From: Euptelea pleiosperma
Lineage: Eukaryota > Streptophyta > Magnoliopsida > Ranunculales > Eupteleaceae
NCBI GenBank assembly: GCA_035048495.1
Contig: CM068543.1
Coordinates: 23,673,751 to 23,737,750 of the forward strand
Direction of reading: 5' to 3'
Length of the DNA: 64,000 nt
Positions 55,401 through 64,000 of the stretch are shown here, in pieces; positions within the stretch are counted from its first letter, which is position 1; each line of letters opens with the position of its first letter. The notes beneath the pieces were generated by a model that was given only the letters and a program-made list of their open reading frames with translations, was not told where the DNA came from and ran no database searches. Position numbers and translations under genes: made by a program.

Positions 55401-57102
55401 TTCATCGTTTCTCGCTTTGATCTGGCAAAGCAACAGCATTGACGGAGTCCTCGACGAGAGTTTTTGGAGTGACGAGGAGTTCTGTAGAGACAACAAGGTA
55501 CTAATTTGAATCACTCAAACATGGCTAACACGAAATAGATGTTTAGATGTTCAATTTCCTTCCTTGATAGTGATTATAAATACTACACAATATAGGTGTT
55601 AGTGAAGGGTGTGATCCCGAGCACGTGTTGTGTTGGCCCGATGACTGGTTGGTATACATATATAGTTATTTCGCCTTTCCCCAACAGGTCGATCTTTTAG
55701 GGTAAATGGTTGAGTCGACTCAACTCGATTTTATTTTGAGTCGACTTGGCACACAAACTCGGATTTGTAGGTTTTGCTGGGTTGACTCGGAAACTCGCCG
55801 AGTCAATCATTTAAAGACCGAGTCGACTCGAAACTCAATGTTTTCTTTGAATTTTTAAAGTATTTTTGTCTATATTTTATGAATTTTCAATGTTTTTTAA
55901 TAAATATTAATTTTTATATATTTAAATGTTAATTAATTAATTTAATGACTCGCCAACCTGATGGACTTCCAAGTCGAGTCCGAGTTCCGAGTTTTAAAAC
56001 ATTGGTTTGACATGGTATCGGAGCCTTAAGGCTTGAGAGGTCATGGGTTCAAGTCTCCAGCGAGGTGTATTCCCGCTGAGGGGTGTTAATTAGCGGAGGA
56101 TGTGTTCCCGCACACATGTTGTGACTCGTTGGTATACATAGTTGTTTCACATTTCTCCAACGGGTCGATCTTTTAAGGTGAATGGTTCTTTAACAATAGG
56201 TAGCTTTGAATTTTATGTAAAGGGGACCTGACCCACCGTTCATTGATGAACGCGACCTGGGAGATCTGTTAGTCTATATACTCATTTATTGACCAGTCGT
56301 CGTAACTTGTTTGACTGATCAAAGATCGAATGGCTGGTTTAGGCACTTAAAGAAAGATTCATTTATCTTGAATTGAAAGCTAAGAAGGTATCTATTTCTT
56401 TTTCTTGTGGAGAGCAGCTTTGGGTTGCCTTGGGCAAGACGATGGCAGAGAAGGTTGCTTGGAGGAAGTCCCAAGAAATGAAATTGAACCTTGTTACGGT
56501 TTGCCCCGGACTAGTTGTGGCTCCAACGCTTCCAAGTGCTCACATTGAAACTTCTGTACCCTATCTTAAAGGTAAAACGTAGTAAAAGAAACACGCGCCG
56601 GCCGCGCGCACGTCCGGTTGCGTATATGCGTTTATGTTTTGTGCATTCATGGTTGATGCTCATGGGTCAAGCCCCCACCCTAACAACCGACACGAAAGGG
56701 TGTCATGGGCATCGAACCCATGGCAACTTAGTGCTTTGATGTCTGTGAAACTTAATTATACTCAACTTCAACAAAATTCCATGTGTAGGGGGACGGATCA
56801 TGCTACAACAAGGCGTGCTAGCGACTGTGGATATCGGTAAGGTGGCGGAAGCACACATCCATGTTTATGAAGCCATGGATTATGGAGCTTGCGGGCGTTA
56901 TCTCTGCTTTGATAAAGTAGTACAAAGATTAAATGAAGTCATTGAACTTGAAAATAGGTTCAAAATGCATGGAATTTTGTCAGGAGGGAGAAATGGAGCT
57001 GCACAGGAAGAAGAAAACCAAGAAAGACGTTGCACTCTTAGTAATGCAAGGCTATCCAAGTTGGTGTCTCATGCCTCTCAACGTTTGTCTTGCAAACAGT
57101 GA
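52411..57102 (+). CDS. cinnamoyl-CoA reductase-like (SNL6-type) short-chain dehydrogenase, 5 exons
   Basis: Exons: 52411-52639, 54284-54456, 55312-55497, 56418-56571 and 56789-57102 (TGA); in phase, 351 residues. The dinucleotide-binding region is KLVCVTSGNSYLGSHI (residues 43-58), with the variant TSGNSYLG in place of the common TGxxGxxG. AVFHTSSFIDP, CIFTSSFLAL, VTVCPGLVVAP and CGRYLCFDKVV are typical of the extended SDR branch with CCR and DFR. The N-terminus and the Ser/Arg-rich C-terminus are most like the CCR-like SNL6 group, linked in rice to lignin and defence. In the YxxxK catalytic motif the position of Tyr is Val199 (VALGK203), so ordinary reductase chemistry is doubtful. Introns hold a SINE, a TRIM and MITEs. 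Confidence 0.87.
53480..53745. mobile_element. palindromic MITE family P, decayed copy P7, in SNL6-like intron 1
   Basis: Contains CCACTAACCACATGGATTTTTAG, AACCAAAAATCATC and, inverted, AAGCTGATTTTTAGTGTG and ATGCAGTCATTGGGCCC. Closest to copy P5 (13588-13830). Confidence 0.6.
54003..54205. mobile_element. AACGG-family MITE, GTTATAACGG subtype (K6), in SNL6-like intron 1
   Basis: CATGGTTTTGAAAAAAAATC start, CGTTATAACA, TGCCGTTATAATGG and TCCGTTATAACATAACGG inside, and CCCCTTTAAACGTTGG end, inverse to copy K4. Shorter than the other copies, with an internal deletion. Confidence 0.65.
55104..55254 (-). mobile_element. tRNA-derived SINE in SNL6-like intron 2
   Basis: About 150 bp flanked by the 11-bp direct repeat AGAGCTATGAT (55093-55103 and 55255-55265). 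On the minus strand it begins with tRNA-like sequence (GGTGAGTTGGTCAGGCTGTGG as A-box region, GGATCGAGTCTTTGG and GGTTCGGTCCC as B-box-like) and ends AAATGTTTACCTATC followed by poly(A). It lies opposite to the host gene's direction. Confidence 0.8.
55597..56195 (+). mobile_element. TRIM (terminal-repeat retrotransposon in miniature) in SNL6-like intron 3
   Basis: Flanked by ATAGG (55592-55596) and ATAGG (56196-56200), an exact 5-bp target duplication. The right LTR (56083-56195) runs from TGTTAATTAGCGG to TTCTTTAACA. The left LTR starts TGTTAGTGAAGGG at 55597, shares TTGGTATACATA, TTTCTCCAAC-like and GGTCGATCTTTTA words, and ends TTTGACA at about 55991. Directly after it, TGGTATCGGAGCC is a primer site for initiator tRNA-Met. 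The internal part is only about 90 bp and ends in the purine tract CTGAGGGG. The left LTR is split by a GAGTCGACTC-rich insertion (about 55708-55984). Confidence 0.85.
55708..55984. mobile_element. GAGTCGACTC-rich insertion nested in TRIM left LTR
   Basis: Comparison with the right LTR shows that about 275 bases were inserted at the GGTT near the LTR end. The piece begins GAGTCGACTCAACTCG and ends CGAGTCCGAGTTCCGAGTTT, with an AT-rich middle. It is probably a MITE; superfamily not recognised. Confidence 0.55.
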
Positions 57103-57214
57103 AATTTTCTTGTAGCACTAGTGAGAGGCACATCTTTCTTCAATCCTACTTTCAGAGGGTGGCTTGACATAAAATACAGTTGCATGTATCTTGTGCGCAG
57201 ACATGCTCCGGCCT

Positions 57215-57257
<43 letters not shown>

Positions 57258-57717
57258 TGGGCTACATTATAGTCCTCCATAATGAAGAGTGATATTCATT
57301 GAAAGTCAAGCTCCATAACACTCAAAAAGGCTTCAAATTAAGCAAGAAATCATATAATTCTTTAGTTAAGAGTAGAATTCAATCAATAATGAGACAACTG
57401 TCCCTATCTTTACTTGGAATCCAAAACCAATATCTTTTCTTTCTTCACAAACTTTGCAAATTGATGAATTTTGAATTTTGGTTCACACAAGCATCACAAA
57501 ACTATTCCTTTCAACAATGCTAGATTAGAAGAAGAAACCCCTTTTTCCTAGTTCAAGTAAAACCACCCTTTTAGCTTTGCAACACATTCTTCTTGCTTCA
57601 CCCTTCCTAATTCCTCCCAAGAGGTAAAAGGACTTATTCCTTCACAACAAATGACTTCTATTAACCATCTTATGCATCACCATCATCTCCTTCTTTCTTC
57701 AACCATTTTTCAGCACC
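57103..57717. other. short intergenic stretch between SNL6-like and Cys-rich protein genes
   Basis: Contains a compound microsatellite (GC)n(GA)n at 57212-57255. No gene or RNA. The right part is probably the promoter and leader of the following gene. Confidence 0.45.
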
Positions 57718-58203
57718 ATGGAGGATTGGAACTTGTTGGTTGCAGACGTCGTCGTTGTATGTTGTTGTTGCCCTTGCTTGATCTTACAGATCGCCGTCTT
57801 CGTCTTCAAACTTCCTTACAAATTGGTAAGGAAGTCTAAAAGACTAGTTCAAAAGAGACTTGGAAAGAGCAAAGAGAAGGTAATATGGAGAGAAGAGGAT
57901 CCATATAGAGATCATCATGAACAGATAAGAATTCAAGTAGGAAGCAGGGTTCCTTTAAACACCTACCATGATTATAGGTGGGCTGTAATGGAAGTTGAGA
58001 AGGTATTTGAGGAATTGTCTCAACAGGGGGAGTTTGCATTTGGAAGTTTTTGGGGAAGAGATGAATCAAGGAGCTTCCCTCCAAATACAGCCATTGATGG
58101 ATTTGATAATCTTGTACATTACCATTTAATTGAAATTATAACATCTTTGAATTATATTATGATTCTAACTATTTTTTTTTCTTTATGCTCATTGTCACCT
58201 TGA
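57718..58203 (+). CDS. small plant-specific membrane-associated protein with CCCC motif
   Basis: Single exon, 161 residues. The start MEDWNLLVADVVVVCCCCPC, a hydrophobic Cys-rich stretch to about residue 35, then KLPYKLVRKSKR and a basic region, fits a small uncharacterised plant family whose members begin MEDW and have a similar cysteine run. The later GEFAFGSFWGRDE is also a family block. The N-terminus could be a membrane anchor or a palmitoylation site; no enzymatic motif is present. The last 20 or so residues (ITSLNYIMILTIFFSL) are hydrophobic and less certain, and might be read-through into an unspliced end. Function unknown. Confidence 0.7.
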   Translation: MEDWNLLVADVVVVCCCCPCLILQIAVFVFKLPYKLVRKSKRLVQKRLGKSKEKVIWREEDPYRDHHEQIRIQVGSRVPLNTYHDYRWAVMEVEKVFEELSQQGEFAFGSFWGRDESRSFPPNTAIDGFDNLVHYHLIEIITSLNYIMILTIFFSLCSLSP

Positions 58204-58748
58204 CCACTTCAATTGGTCACCTGGATAGACTAAATCCAGGATAAGAACCTATCTGTTGTTTGGCCTGTGGGGATAAAGAGGAATTGTGTAGCATTTGAGT
58301 ATGAAGAAGAGGTGTTGAAACATGTGGGACCACTTTAATCAAGGCCACTAATCTCTTAAGAACTAATGTGGGCCCATTGCCGTTAAGCTAAAGCGAAGGC
58401 CTTTGCAAGGAGCAAATTGTTCTTAAAGGACCTTACCAACATTGCAGTCAACCAAACAAATGAACCGAAGTTAGGGCCTGTTTGGTACGTGAGAAAAAGA
58501 GATCAGACAGCGAATATTTAGCCAGACGAATATTATCTTGCCTAAATATTTGAACATGTCAATATTTAACAACGTTTGGTACGTGTATTTGACCTACTAT
58601 TCTATTAGAATTATGTAAACTACAAAACTATTTGAGGTTATTGGCAAGGATGGATGGGAAGGTGAACTAACGACACAAAACTCAAACTTTTCTTGCCTTC
58701 CCTAACTATACATGAAGCTCAATTCACCAACCTCCCAAAGCCTCTTGC
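58204..58748. other. intergenic stretch, no gene
   Basis: Holds a MITE-like end AGGGCCTGTTTGGTACGTG at 58474 whose core GTTTGGTACGTG recurs near 58574. Otherwise nothing is recognised. Confidence 0.4.
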
Positions 58749-58756
58749 TATAAAAA
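58749..58756 (+). promoter_or_regulatory. TATA box of proline-rich protein gene
   Basis: TATAAAAA, 89 bases before the start codon at 58845, in the context CTTGCTATAAAAACCC. This leaves a leader of about 60 bases, normal for a highly expressed plant gene. Confidence 0.6.
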
Positions 58757-58844
58757 CCCAAGACTAGGTAATGATCCCCCACTCGACATATTTCTTCCTC
58801 TCTCCTTCATCACAACACTGAAAAGCCTAGTTTCCGATTTAACC

Positions 58845-59315
58845 ATGGCTTCTTGCAATTGGTTCATCTTAGCTTTGTCCATTGCGTTGTCGTTGTCGAT
58901 AGTCAATGTAAGCCTTGCGGCTCGCCATCTGTTGGACACCTCCGAACCAGTGGCTCCACCACCTGCACCAACCTTGCCTGTGGTGCCTCCTTTGCCTAAG
59001 CCAACACTGCCTCCTATGCCTGCAATTCCTACTCTGCCAAAGCCAACATTGCCACCATTGTCCACCACCCAATTGCCTCCTCTACCTACGATTCCAACTC
59101 TGCCAAAGCCAACATTGCCACCCTTGCCAAGTACCCAATTGCCTCCACTACTAACCTTGCCCAATACCATGCCCACAATTCCGAAGGTCACACTGCCTCC
59201 ATTGCCCACCATACCAACAACCAACCCAACTACGATTCCTTCAATTCCCACCATCCCAACTACGATTCCTTCAATCCCTTTCCTCTCTCCACCACCTTCA
59301 ACCACTAGCCCATAA
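58845..59315 (+). CDS. secreted Pro/Leu-rich cell-wall protein (PELPK-like)
   Basis: Single exon, 156 residues. Residues 1-25 form a clear signal peptide (basic-poor start MASCNW, then FILALSIALSLSIVNVSLA), followed by ARHLLDT. The remainder is built from irregular repeats of the type LPKPTLPPLP and TIPSIPTIPTT, with no cysteine after the signal. Such Pro/Leu-rich proteins of the PELPK1-like group are exported to the cell wall; prolines may be hydroxylated. The exact family is a best fit, since the literal PELPK unit is replaced by LPKPT. Confidence 0.8.
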   Translation: MASCNWFILALSIALSLSIVNVSLAARHLLDTSEPVAPPPAPTLPVVPPLPKPTLPPMPAIPTLPKPTLPPLSTTQLPPLPTIPTLPKPTLPPLPSTQLPPLLTLPNTMPTIPKVTLPPLPTIPTTNPTTIPSIPTIPTTIPSIPFLSPPPSTTSP

Positions 59316-59569
59316 AATGTCCTAGTTGCAGCAGGTCCTTATTGGAAGGCTTCTTGCCTATTATTTTGGGTTCCTTGGTGTTGATTTTCATTTTTTGGAG
59401 TTATTTCGGAACTTCTGAATAATTTTCTTATTGTTTACACTTATGTAAACTTGATTAGCTTTTTTTTTTTCTTTCTTTATTTCTATGATTAGGGGATACC
59501 CCCTTATTTGGTGTTCTTTGATATATTATTGAGTGGTTGATAATGAAAATATTGGTGATCAGTGAAAAC

Positions 59570-59941
59570 AATATTGGACTCACCTTACACCCCTCTACGG
59601 TGTTTTCGGGTGTGTGGAAGGAGAGGAATCAGAGAGTTTTTTAAAGAATTGATGAGGAGCTTCACGCTATTAAATCAACATCAAGGCTCTTGATTTTTTG
59701 TGGTCGATCTAAGCCTTTTAAGAAGTTCATAGAGATTTTCTTTGAACATTTTGTTCATAAGTTGGAGCTTATTGTATGTGGGATTGAGTACGTAGTTAGT
59801 CTTCTTGAGCTGTTTTTACATTCTTTGGGATCGGTTTTTGTTGCTTTTGTTATATATGTAGGTCATCTCGACCTATTTGGTTTGTCCTTACCTTCGGCTT
59901 CTGCTTCTTGAATAAAGCTTATATTCATTATAAAAAAAAAA
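59570..59941 (+). mobile_element. 5'-truncated LINE 3' end
   Basis: A short frame reads GVWKERNQRVF, the same end of the zinc-binding domain as at 142-1045, then diverges. It ends in AATAAAGC, TATATTCATTAT and a poly(A) run (59931-59941). Only the last 370 bases of the element remain. No clear target duplication. Confidence 0.65.
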
Positions 59942-60380
59942 ATACCAATCCAATTAAATTTTGGCGTGTAGGCTCACAAAGAGTTGATAACTCAACAGAC
60001 TTACTGTGATGATATATGACCACGGCACAATGCCATACAATGGCGATAGAGAGTTTTTGGAAGGTTTGTAGAGAATCAGCTATTGCACAAATCCAAGCAG
60101 TTGGAATCCAAATTATCTGATCCGAATGATGTAAACACAACAAATTTTTTGCACGATCTTCATACTTGGCGATTGATGATCTTGATCTTCTTTTTTATTA
60201 ATTGATCAAAATTGTACTTTAATCCGTTTTCGAACATCTTATGGATAGCTGTTGGAGATGCTCTAACAACCCCAAAAAAAAAGTGGAATCCTTCATGTAG
60301 AATAAAAATAATTCCTTGGTCCATCAGCATCGAACCCTTTAAAATCATCTCCTGTGAGGCGAGTGTGATTGAAACTACTA
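59942..60380. other. intergenic stretch with MITE end
   Basis: The word GATAGCTGTTGGAGATGCTCT at 60243-60263 is the inverse terminus of the GAGCATCTCCAAC elements. No gene. Confidence 0.4.
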
Positions 60381-60690
60381 AGGCCGTGTTTGATTACCAA
60401 GTGGGAAAATTGCATTTTCCTTAGGAAAACACAACTGTCTATTGTTAGATAGCCAGTATAAATATGTATAATTTTCCCTAACAAGCCACTTAAATCTGGA
60501 TAATTTTTCCTACTAAGCTTGGTATTCATTTCCCATCCAGATAGGTGAGAATTCATTTCCACCTAAAAGTACACCTTTTATTTTCTCACATGATTGAAAT
60601 ATGTGTTCTCAGTTGCAAACAATCCGCCATTTAAGGAACATCCCAGATGTATTTTCTTAGGAAAATTTTCCATGCAATCAAACACAGCCT
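60381..60690. mobile_element. MITE with AGGCCGTGTTTGAT ends
   Basis: The termini AGGCCGTGTTTGATTACC and GCAATCAAACACAGCCT are inverted repeats. The interior is AT-rich and repeats GGAAAAT/ATTTTCC and GGAAATGAAT-like words. The end sequence is widespread in plant hAT-like MITEs. No clean target duplication was seen. Confidence 0.7.
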
Positions 60691-61001
60691 AAACTTTCCC
60701 TAAACTTGGAAAAGTATCGTATCTTCAAAAATATAGCTTATTTATCCAGAAACAATATTGGCATCAATCGGCTCCAAATCAATCCAAATTAGCAAGAACA
60801 GGACTTAGCTCAAAATGTGGAATGTGATCAACTTTCAATCTGTACATTAAAAGTTGTTTTTCTCACTAATTATCCGGCAAATTGGGGATTCGCATGGAGG
60901 ATAAGCCTTGAAGGCACCAAATTTAATAGCTTTATTGCGTAGATCAATTCAATGTTAAATTGCCTCGATCTGAAAAGTTCTCGGATCAGGTCTAGATGAG
61001 A

Positions 61002-61388
61002 GAGTAAAACTTGTGTCACAAGATGTTGTGACGGAAGCCGGTCACAGCACTCAATACGAGCCACATGGCATACTATTATAGGACGATGACCGTATGGATG
61101 TTTGACCAGTCACTCGGTGGATCCGGTACACAAAAAAATCAGCCTGATTCGTGATTTCTAACCGATTTGATTGAAGTTATTTTCATTGGTTGATTTTAAC
61201 GGTAGGAATTTGGGTGCAAAAATCCAAAGGTTGTAAATCACTAATCAGGCTGATTTTTGGTTTGTAGGTCCACCGTGGGACTGGCCAAACATCCATACGG
61301 TCAGTAACCTCCGATCGTGTGACACGTGGCTCGTATTGAGTGTTGTGACCGGCTTCCGTCACAACATCTTGCGACACAAGTTTTACTC
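61002..61388. mobile_element. palindromic MITE family P, copy P8 (best preserved)
   Basis: A 387-bp near-perfect hairpin. The ends GAGTAAAACTTGTGTC and its inverse GACACAAGTTTTACTC continue into TTGTGACGGAAGCCGGTCAC. The core has AATCAGCCTGATT on the left and AATCAGGCTGATT on the right. TGAGA stands on both sides (60997-61001 and 61389-61393). Confidence 0.85.
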
Positions 61389-61624
61389 TGAGATAGTACC
61401 ATGATTTGATAAGCTATTGGATCCCGTCTCTGGATCAACCCCGGTCGAACATGATTTATCGACAGCCCTACAGTCCATAACAGGTGGACTGCTATGTCAA
61501 TACGTATTTTTGATGTCGCACTGCGATATCTAATCTTTTTCCGTATTTCATGGGACACTACATTAGACAGCTCACGCTGTCCAGCTTCTCCAGAACCGTA
61601 GATCTTTTAGAGAAGAGATTTCTC

Positions 61625-62003
61625 GAGTAAAACTTTGATGACGGGGCGCAATATGATCCACGTGGCACTCTTAGAGGACTCTGACCGTATGGATGTTTTG
61701 CCAATCCCTAGGTGGACCTGCGAACCAAAAATCAGCCCGATTAGTGATTTCTAGGTGTTGGATTGGAATTAATTTCATGGGTTGATTTTAACCGTGGGAA
61801 TTTGAGCATTATTGACCATTATTTGAGGTACAAAGATCCATAGATTTAAAATCACTAATAAGCTGATTTTTGGTTTGTAGGTCTACCTGTAGAATGGAAA
61901 AAAAATCCATACGGTAAGAGTAGTCCTATAAGAGTGGGACACGTGGCTCATATTGCGACCTGATTGGCCTCGATGACAAGGCCTTGTAATCAAAGTTTTA
62001 CTT
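61625..62003. mobile_element. palindromic MITE family P, copy P9
   Basis: The ends GAGTAAAACTTTGATGAC and ATCAAAGTTTTACT are inverted repeats. The core has ACCAAAAATCAGCCCGATTA and AATCACTAATAAGCTGATTT. The 9-mer GATTTCTCG occurs on both sides (61617-61625 and 62005-62013), as expected of a Mutator-type 9-bp target duplication, offset by two bases on the right. It lies directly upstream of the TMEM33-like gene. Confidence 0.8.
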
Positions 62004-62080
62004 GGATTTCTCGGCTTCAAAGGAAAAGAAAATAAACGAACTGCTATCGTCTCAAGAGAAACAAGACGGAGAGAGGACTG

Positions 62081-64000
62081 ATGGGGGAAGATACACAGCG
62101 CTCAAAGAAGATCGCGGCGGCCTCATATGACTACGAGAACGACCCAAGATGGGCCGATTACTGGTCCAACATCCTCATCCCTCCTAACATGGCGTCTCGC
62201 TCCGACGTCGTAGATCACTTCAAGCGCAAGTTCTACCAGCGTTACATAGTTAGTAAAACAAACAAACCCTATCAGCCCCTTTTTTTCGATTTTTGTTCTT
62301 CTCGACTTTATGATGATTTTCATGGAATTAGAACTGAAACCCACGAATCTTATCTAGTCTGTAGCTTAATGTGTGTTGCTTTTGGGTTTTGGTTTTCGAT
62401 CAGAATTGTGTTGGGTTTCAGTCGAACAGAAGAGATTTTGAATACTAGATTTCTTTTTCTTGTCTAGTCTGTAGCTTCAATTGCTTTTTTTAAGCAAATC
62501 AAGATTAAAGCCCACGAATCTCACCTGCGTTTTTATTTGGGACCTCTACAAGCTCTGAACTTAGATGGTTTCCGATCGAATAACGAAGATTTTAATGTTA
62601 GAGTTGTTCTTTTTCTTATCCACTTTATGGTTATTTGGGAGAAATCTCATCGTTACATCATTTCTCTCACATCATATGTTAAATTACATACAATTTACAT
62701 GAGCAGGATCCAGATTTTGTGGTAGAGGGGATGTCTTCAAGCAGTTCTTCTCAATCAACAAGACCATCAGCTACATCCTCGTCGTCACCTCCAACCGAAC
62801 AAGCACGACCACAGAACTCAGGTAGAAAGAAGTTCATCCTGGCTCTACACCAAACATTTGAAACAGTTGCATGAATCACAGTACCAAATTAAGATATATG
62901 CAATATTTCGATTTGTTTTTTCACTTGCCAGCTTTGCTGTGTCACATTATGGAGCCCAAATTTGTGATGTAGGGTCAAGTACTCGATCATCAAGGACATC
63001 AGCAACAGCAGCTGCTAATCCAAGTTCTATGCGCTGGGACCAACCAACTATACAATTTTCAGTCAATGCTTGGGTACAGAAAACAACTCTTCTGTGTATA
63101 TACTTTCATGCCTTAGTGAATTTTCATATTTAAAATTGCCCATAATTAATCTATCTGATTGTATAATAAATCTTTTATTACGTGTGTTGGCACATGAACT
63201 TGCATCTATGTGAGTGTGTAGCTCATCCATGTACACGAGATCCGGCCAAAAGCCAGTCCATATGGTATTCTTCTTCAGTGATGGATACTTTTAAGAGTTT
63301 AGATTAAAAACAATTTACCCACAAATTTTCCTTTTATAATATTTAGTATTTTTATATTATATGATTATACACAAGTAATCTGTAAAGGTGAACTCTAAAT
63401 TCATGAAGTTTTTGTACTTCAATTAAAGGAGAATATAACGATGCCATTTGCTGAGGAACTCCAAACAGTTCGTCATTTCATACTATTTTGGAAATTAATG
63501 CAGGGGAAAGAAAGATTAAAAAAGCATACCCATAGTCTATTGACTTGATAAACAGAAACCAAATATAATTTGATACCCAGAAAAAGAAGAAACATAATTA
63601 TGATTTCGACAGTAAACGTCCACCAAATCAGTTTTTCTCTCCGAAGCCATCTAAATTGAAGGAGTAAAAGCGAAGTTAGGGTGAATTTGGTTTGGAAATG
63701 TACTCTTTCTGGATCAGGTGCGTCTTGGACACGGTGACTACCTAGAAGTAGCAGTAATCAATAGGTGTAGGAGTCAGGTACTCTTCAAAATGCCATGTTG
63801 GAGGAAGAACTTTGTTACATAACTTCAAGCTCCTCCTTTTGCGTTCTTCAAACTCCATTTTACTCGGAGGGAGAACTGTGTTAATAGGTTGTATCTTTTG
63901 GATGCATTAATTCTTTGGCTGTTTATGTCTATAAGCAATGTGTCGGCTTTATGGGCAAGTATCTAGATATCTTCTTCCCCATTTCAAATCATATTGCAAT
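62081..64000 (+). CDS. TMEM33: TMEM33/Pom33-like membrane protein, first three exons (partial)
   Basis: Exons 62081-62248, 62707-62821 and 62973-63073 join in phase to give 128 residues; the gene continues past the window. The N-terminus (KKIAAASYDYENDPRWADYW, NILIPPNMASRSDVVDHFKR, KFYQRYI), a Ser/Thr-rich linker and the start of the membrane region (RWDQPTIQFSVNAW) match plant members of the TMEM33/UPF0121 family. These are multi-spanning ER and nuclear-envelope proteins; the human and yeast relatives shape tubular ER and nuclear pores. The transmembrane exons lie downstream. From 63074 to 64000 only intron sequence is seen. I start at the ATG with GAGAGGACTGATGG context. Confidence 0.88.

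Noticed and set aside
55992..56040. tRNA gene (TGGTATCGGAGC...GGGTTCAAGTCTC)
   Set aside because: The first part is the primer binding site of the TRIM and the whole lies between its two LTRs; it cannot fold as a complete tRNA.
58748..59305. 185-residue Gly-rich minus-strand frame opposite the proline-rich protein
   Set aside because: It is the complement of Pro/Leu repeat codons; the plus strand has signal peptide, TATA box and stop.
62081..63073. Dihydroflavonol reductase, a name sometimes attached to this plant protein family
   Set aside because: The sequence has no Rossmann motif and matches the TMEM33/UPF0121 N-terminus.

Overview
The window is nuclear DNA of a flowering plant. It has AT-rich intergenic DNA, GT-AG introns, several plant-type gene families and a dense load of plant transposable elements. 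The species cannot be fixed from the sequence. I assembled gene models by hand from conserved protein motifs, splice-site consensus and reading-phase agreement between exons.

Genes, left to right. (1) 2568-10174 (+): the last five exons of an HDDC2-type HD-domain nucleotidase; its first exons lie outside or were not found. (2) 32759-41512 (+): a complete eight-exon proline-rich receptor-like kinase of the PERK family, 788 residues, with a 4.9-kb intron 6. (3) 52411-57102 (+): a five-exon extended short-chain dehydrogenase like cinnamoyl-CoA reductase-like SNL6, 351 residues; the usual catalytic tyrosine is a valine. (4) 57718-58203 (+): a small plant-specific Cys-rich protein with a hydrophobic N-terminus. 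(5) 58845-59315 (+): a secreted Pro/Leu-rich cell-wall protein. (6) 62081 to beyond the window end (+): the first three exons of a TMEM33/Pom33-like membrane protein.

The centre (14179-25253) is one complete, very recent Ty3/gypsy retrotransposon of the Tat lineage. It has near-identical LTRs of 1007 and 977 bp and a perfect CCTTA target duplication. Gag-protease and RT-RNaseH-integrase are in one frame, separated only by a UAG in the leaky-stop context UAG-CAA-UUA. Between pol and the 3' LTR lies a gene on the opposite strand with three exons, 690 codons and its own TATA box, next to a cluster of eight CACGTG G-boxes.

The rest is a mosaic of smaller elements, many with demonstrable target duplications: a TRIM (55597-56195), a SINE (55104-55254), a probable solo LTR in PERK intron 6 (37744-38889), a 2.1-kb solo LTR (45258-47354) inside a decayed Ty1/copia element, three hAT-type MITEs, two truncated LINEs, and a minute LINE/SINE tail insertion just downstream of PERK. 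There are several families of foldback MITEs. One is a palindromic, probably Mutator-like family with at least nine members; another is made almost wholly of AACGG/CCGTT words. A 1.1-kb foldback in an HDDC2 intron carries Pol III A and B boxes in both arms.

The host genes show no operon-like or pathway link. The strongest candidates for unusual biology are the retrotransposon's readthrough signal and its antisense, separately promoted, spliced gene.
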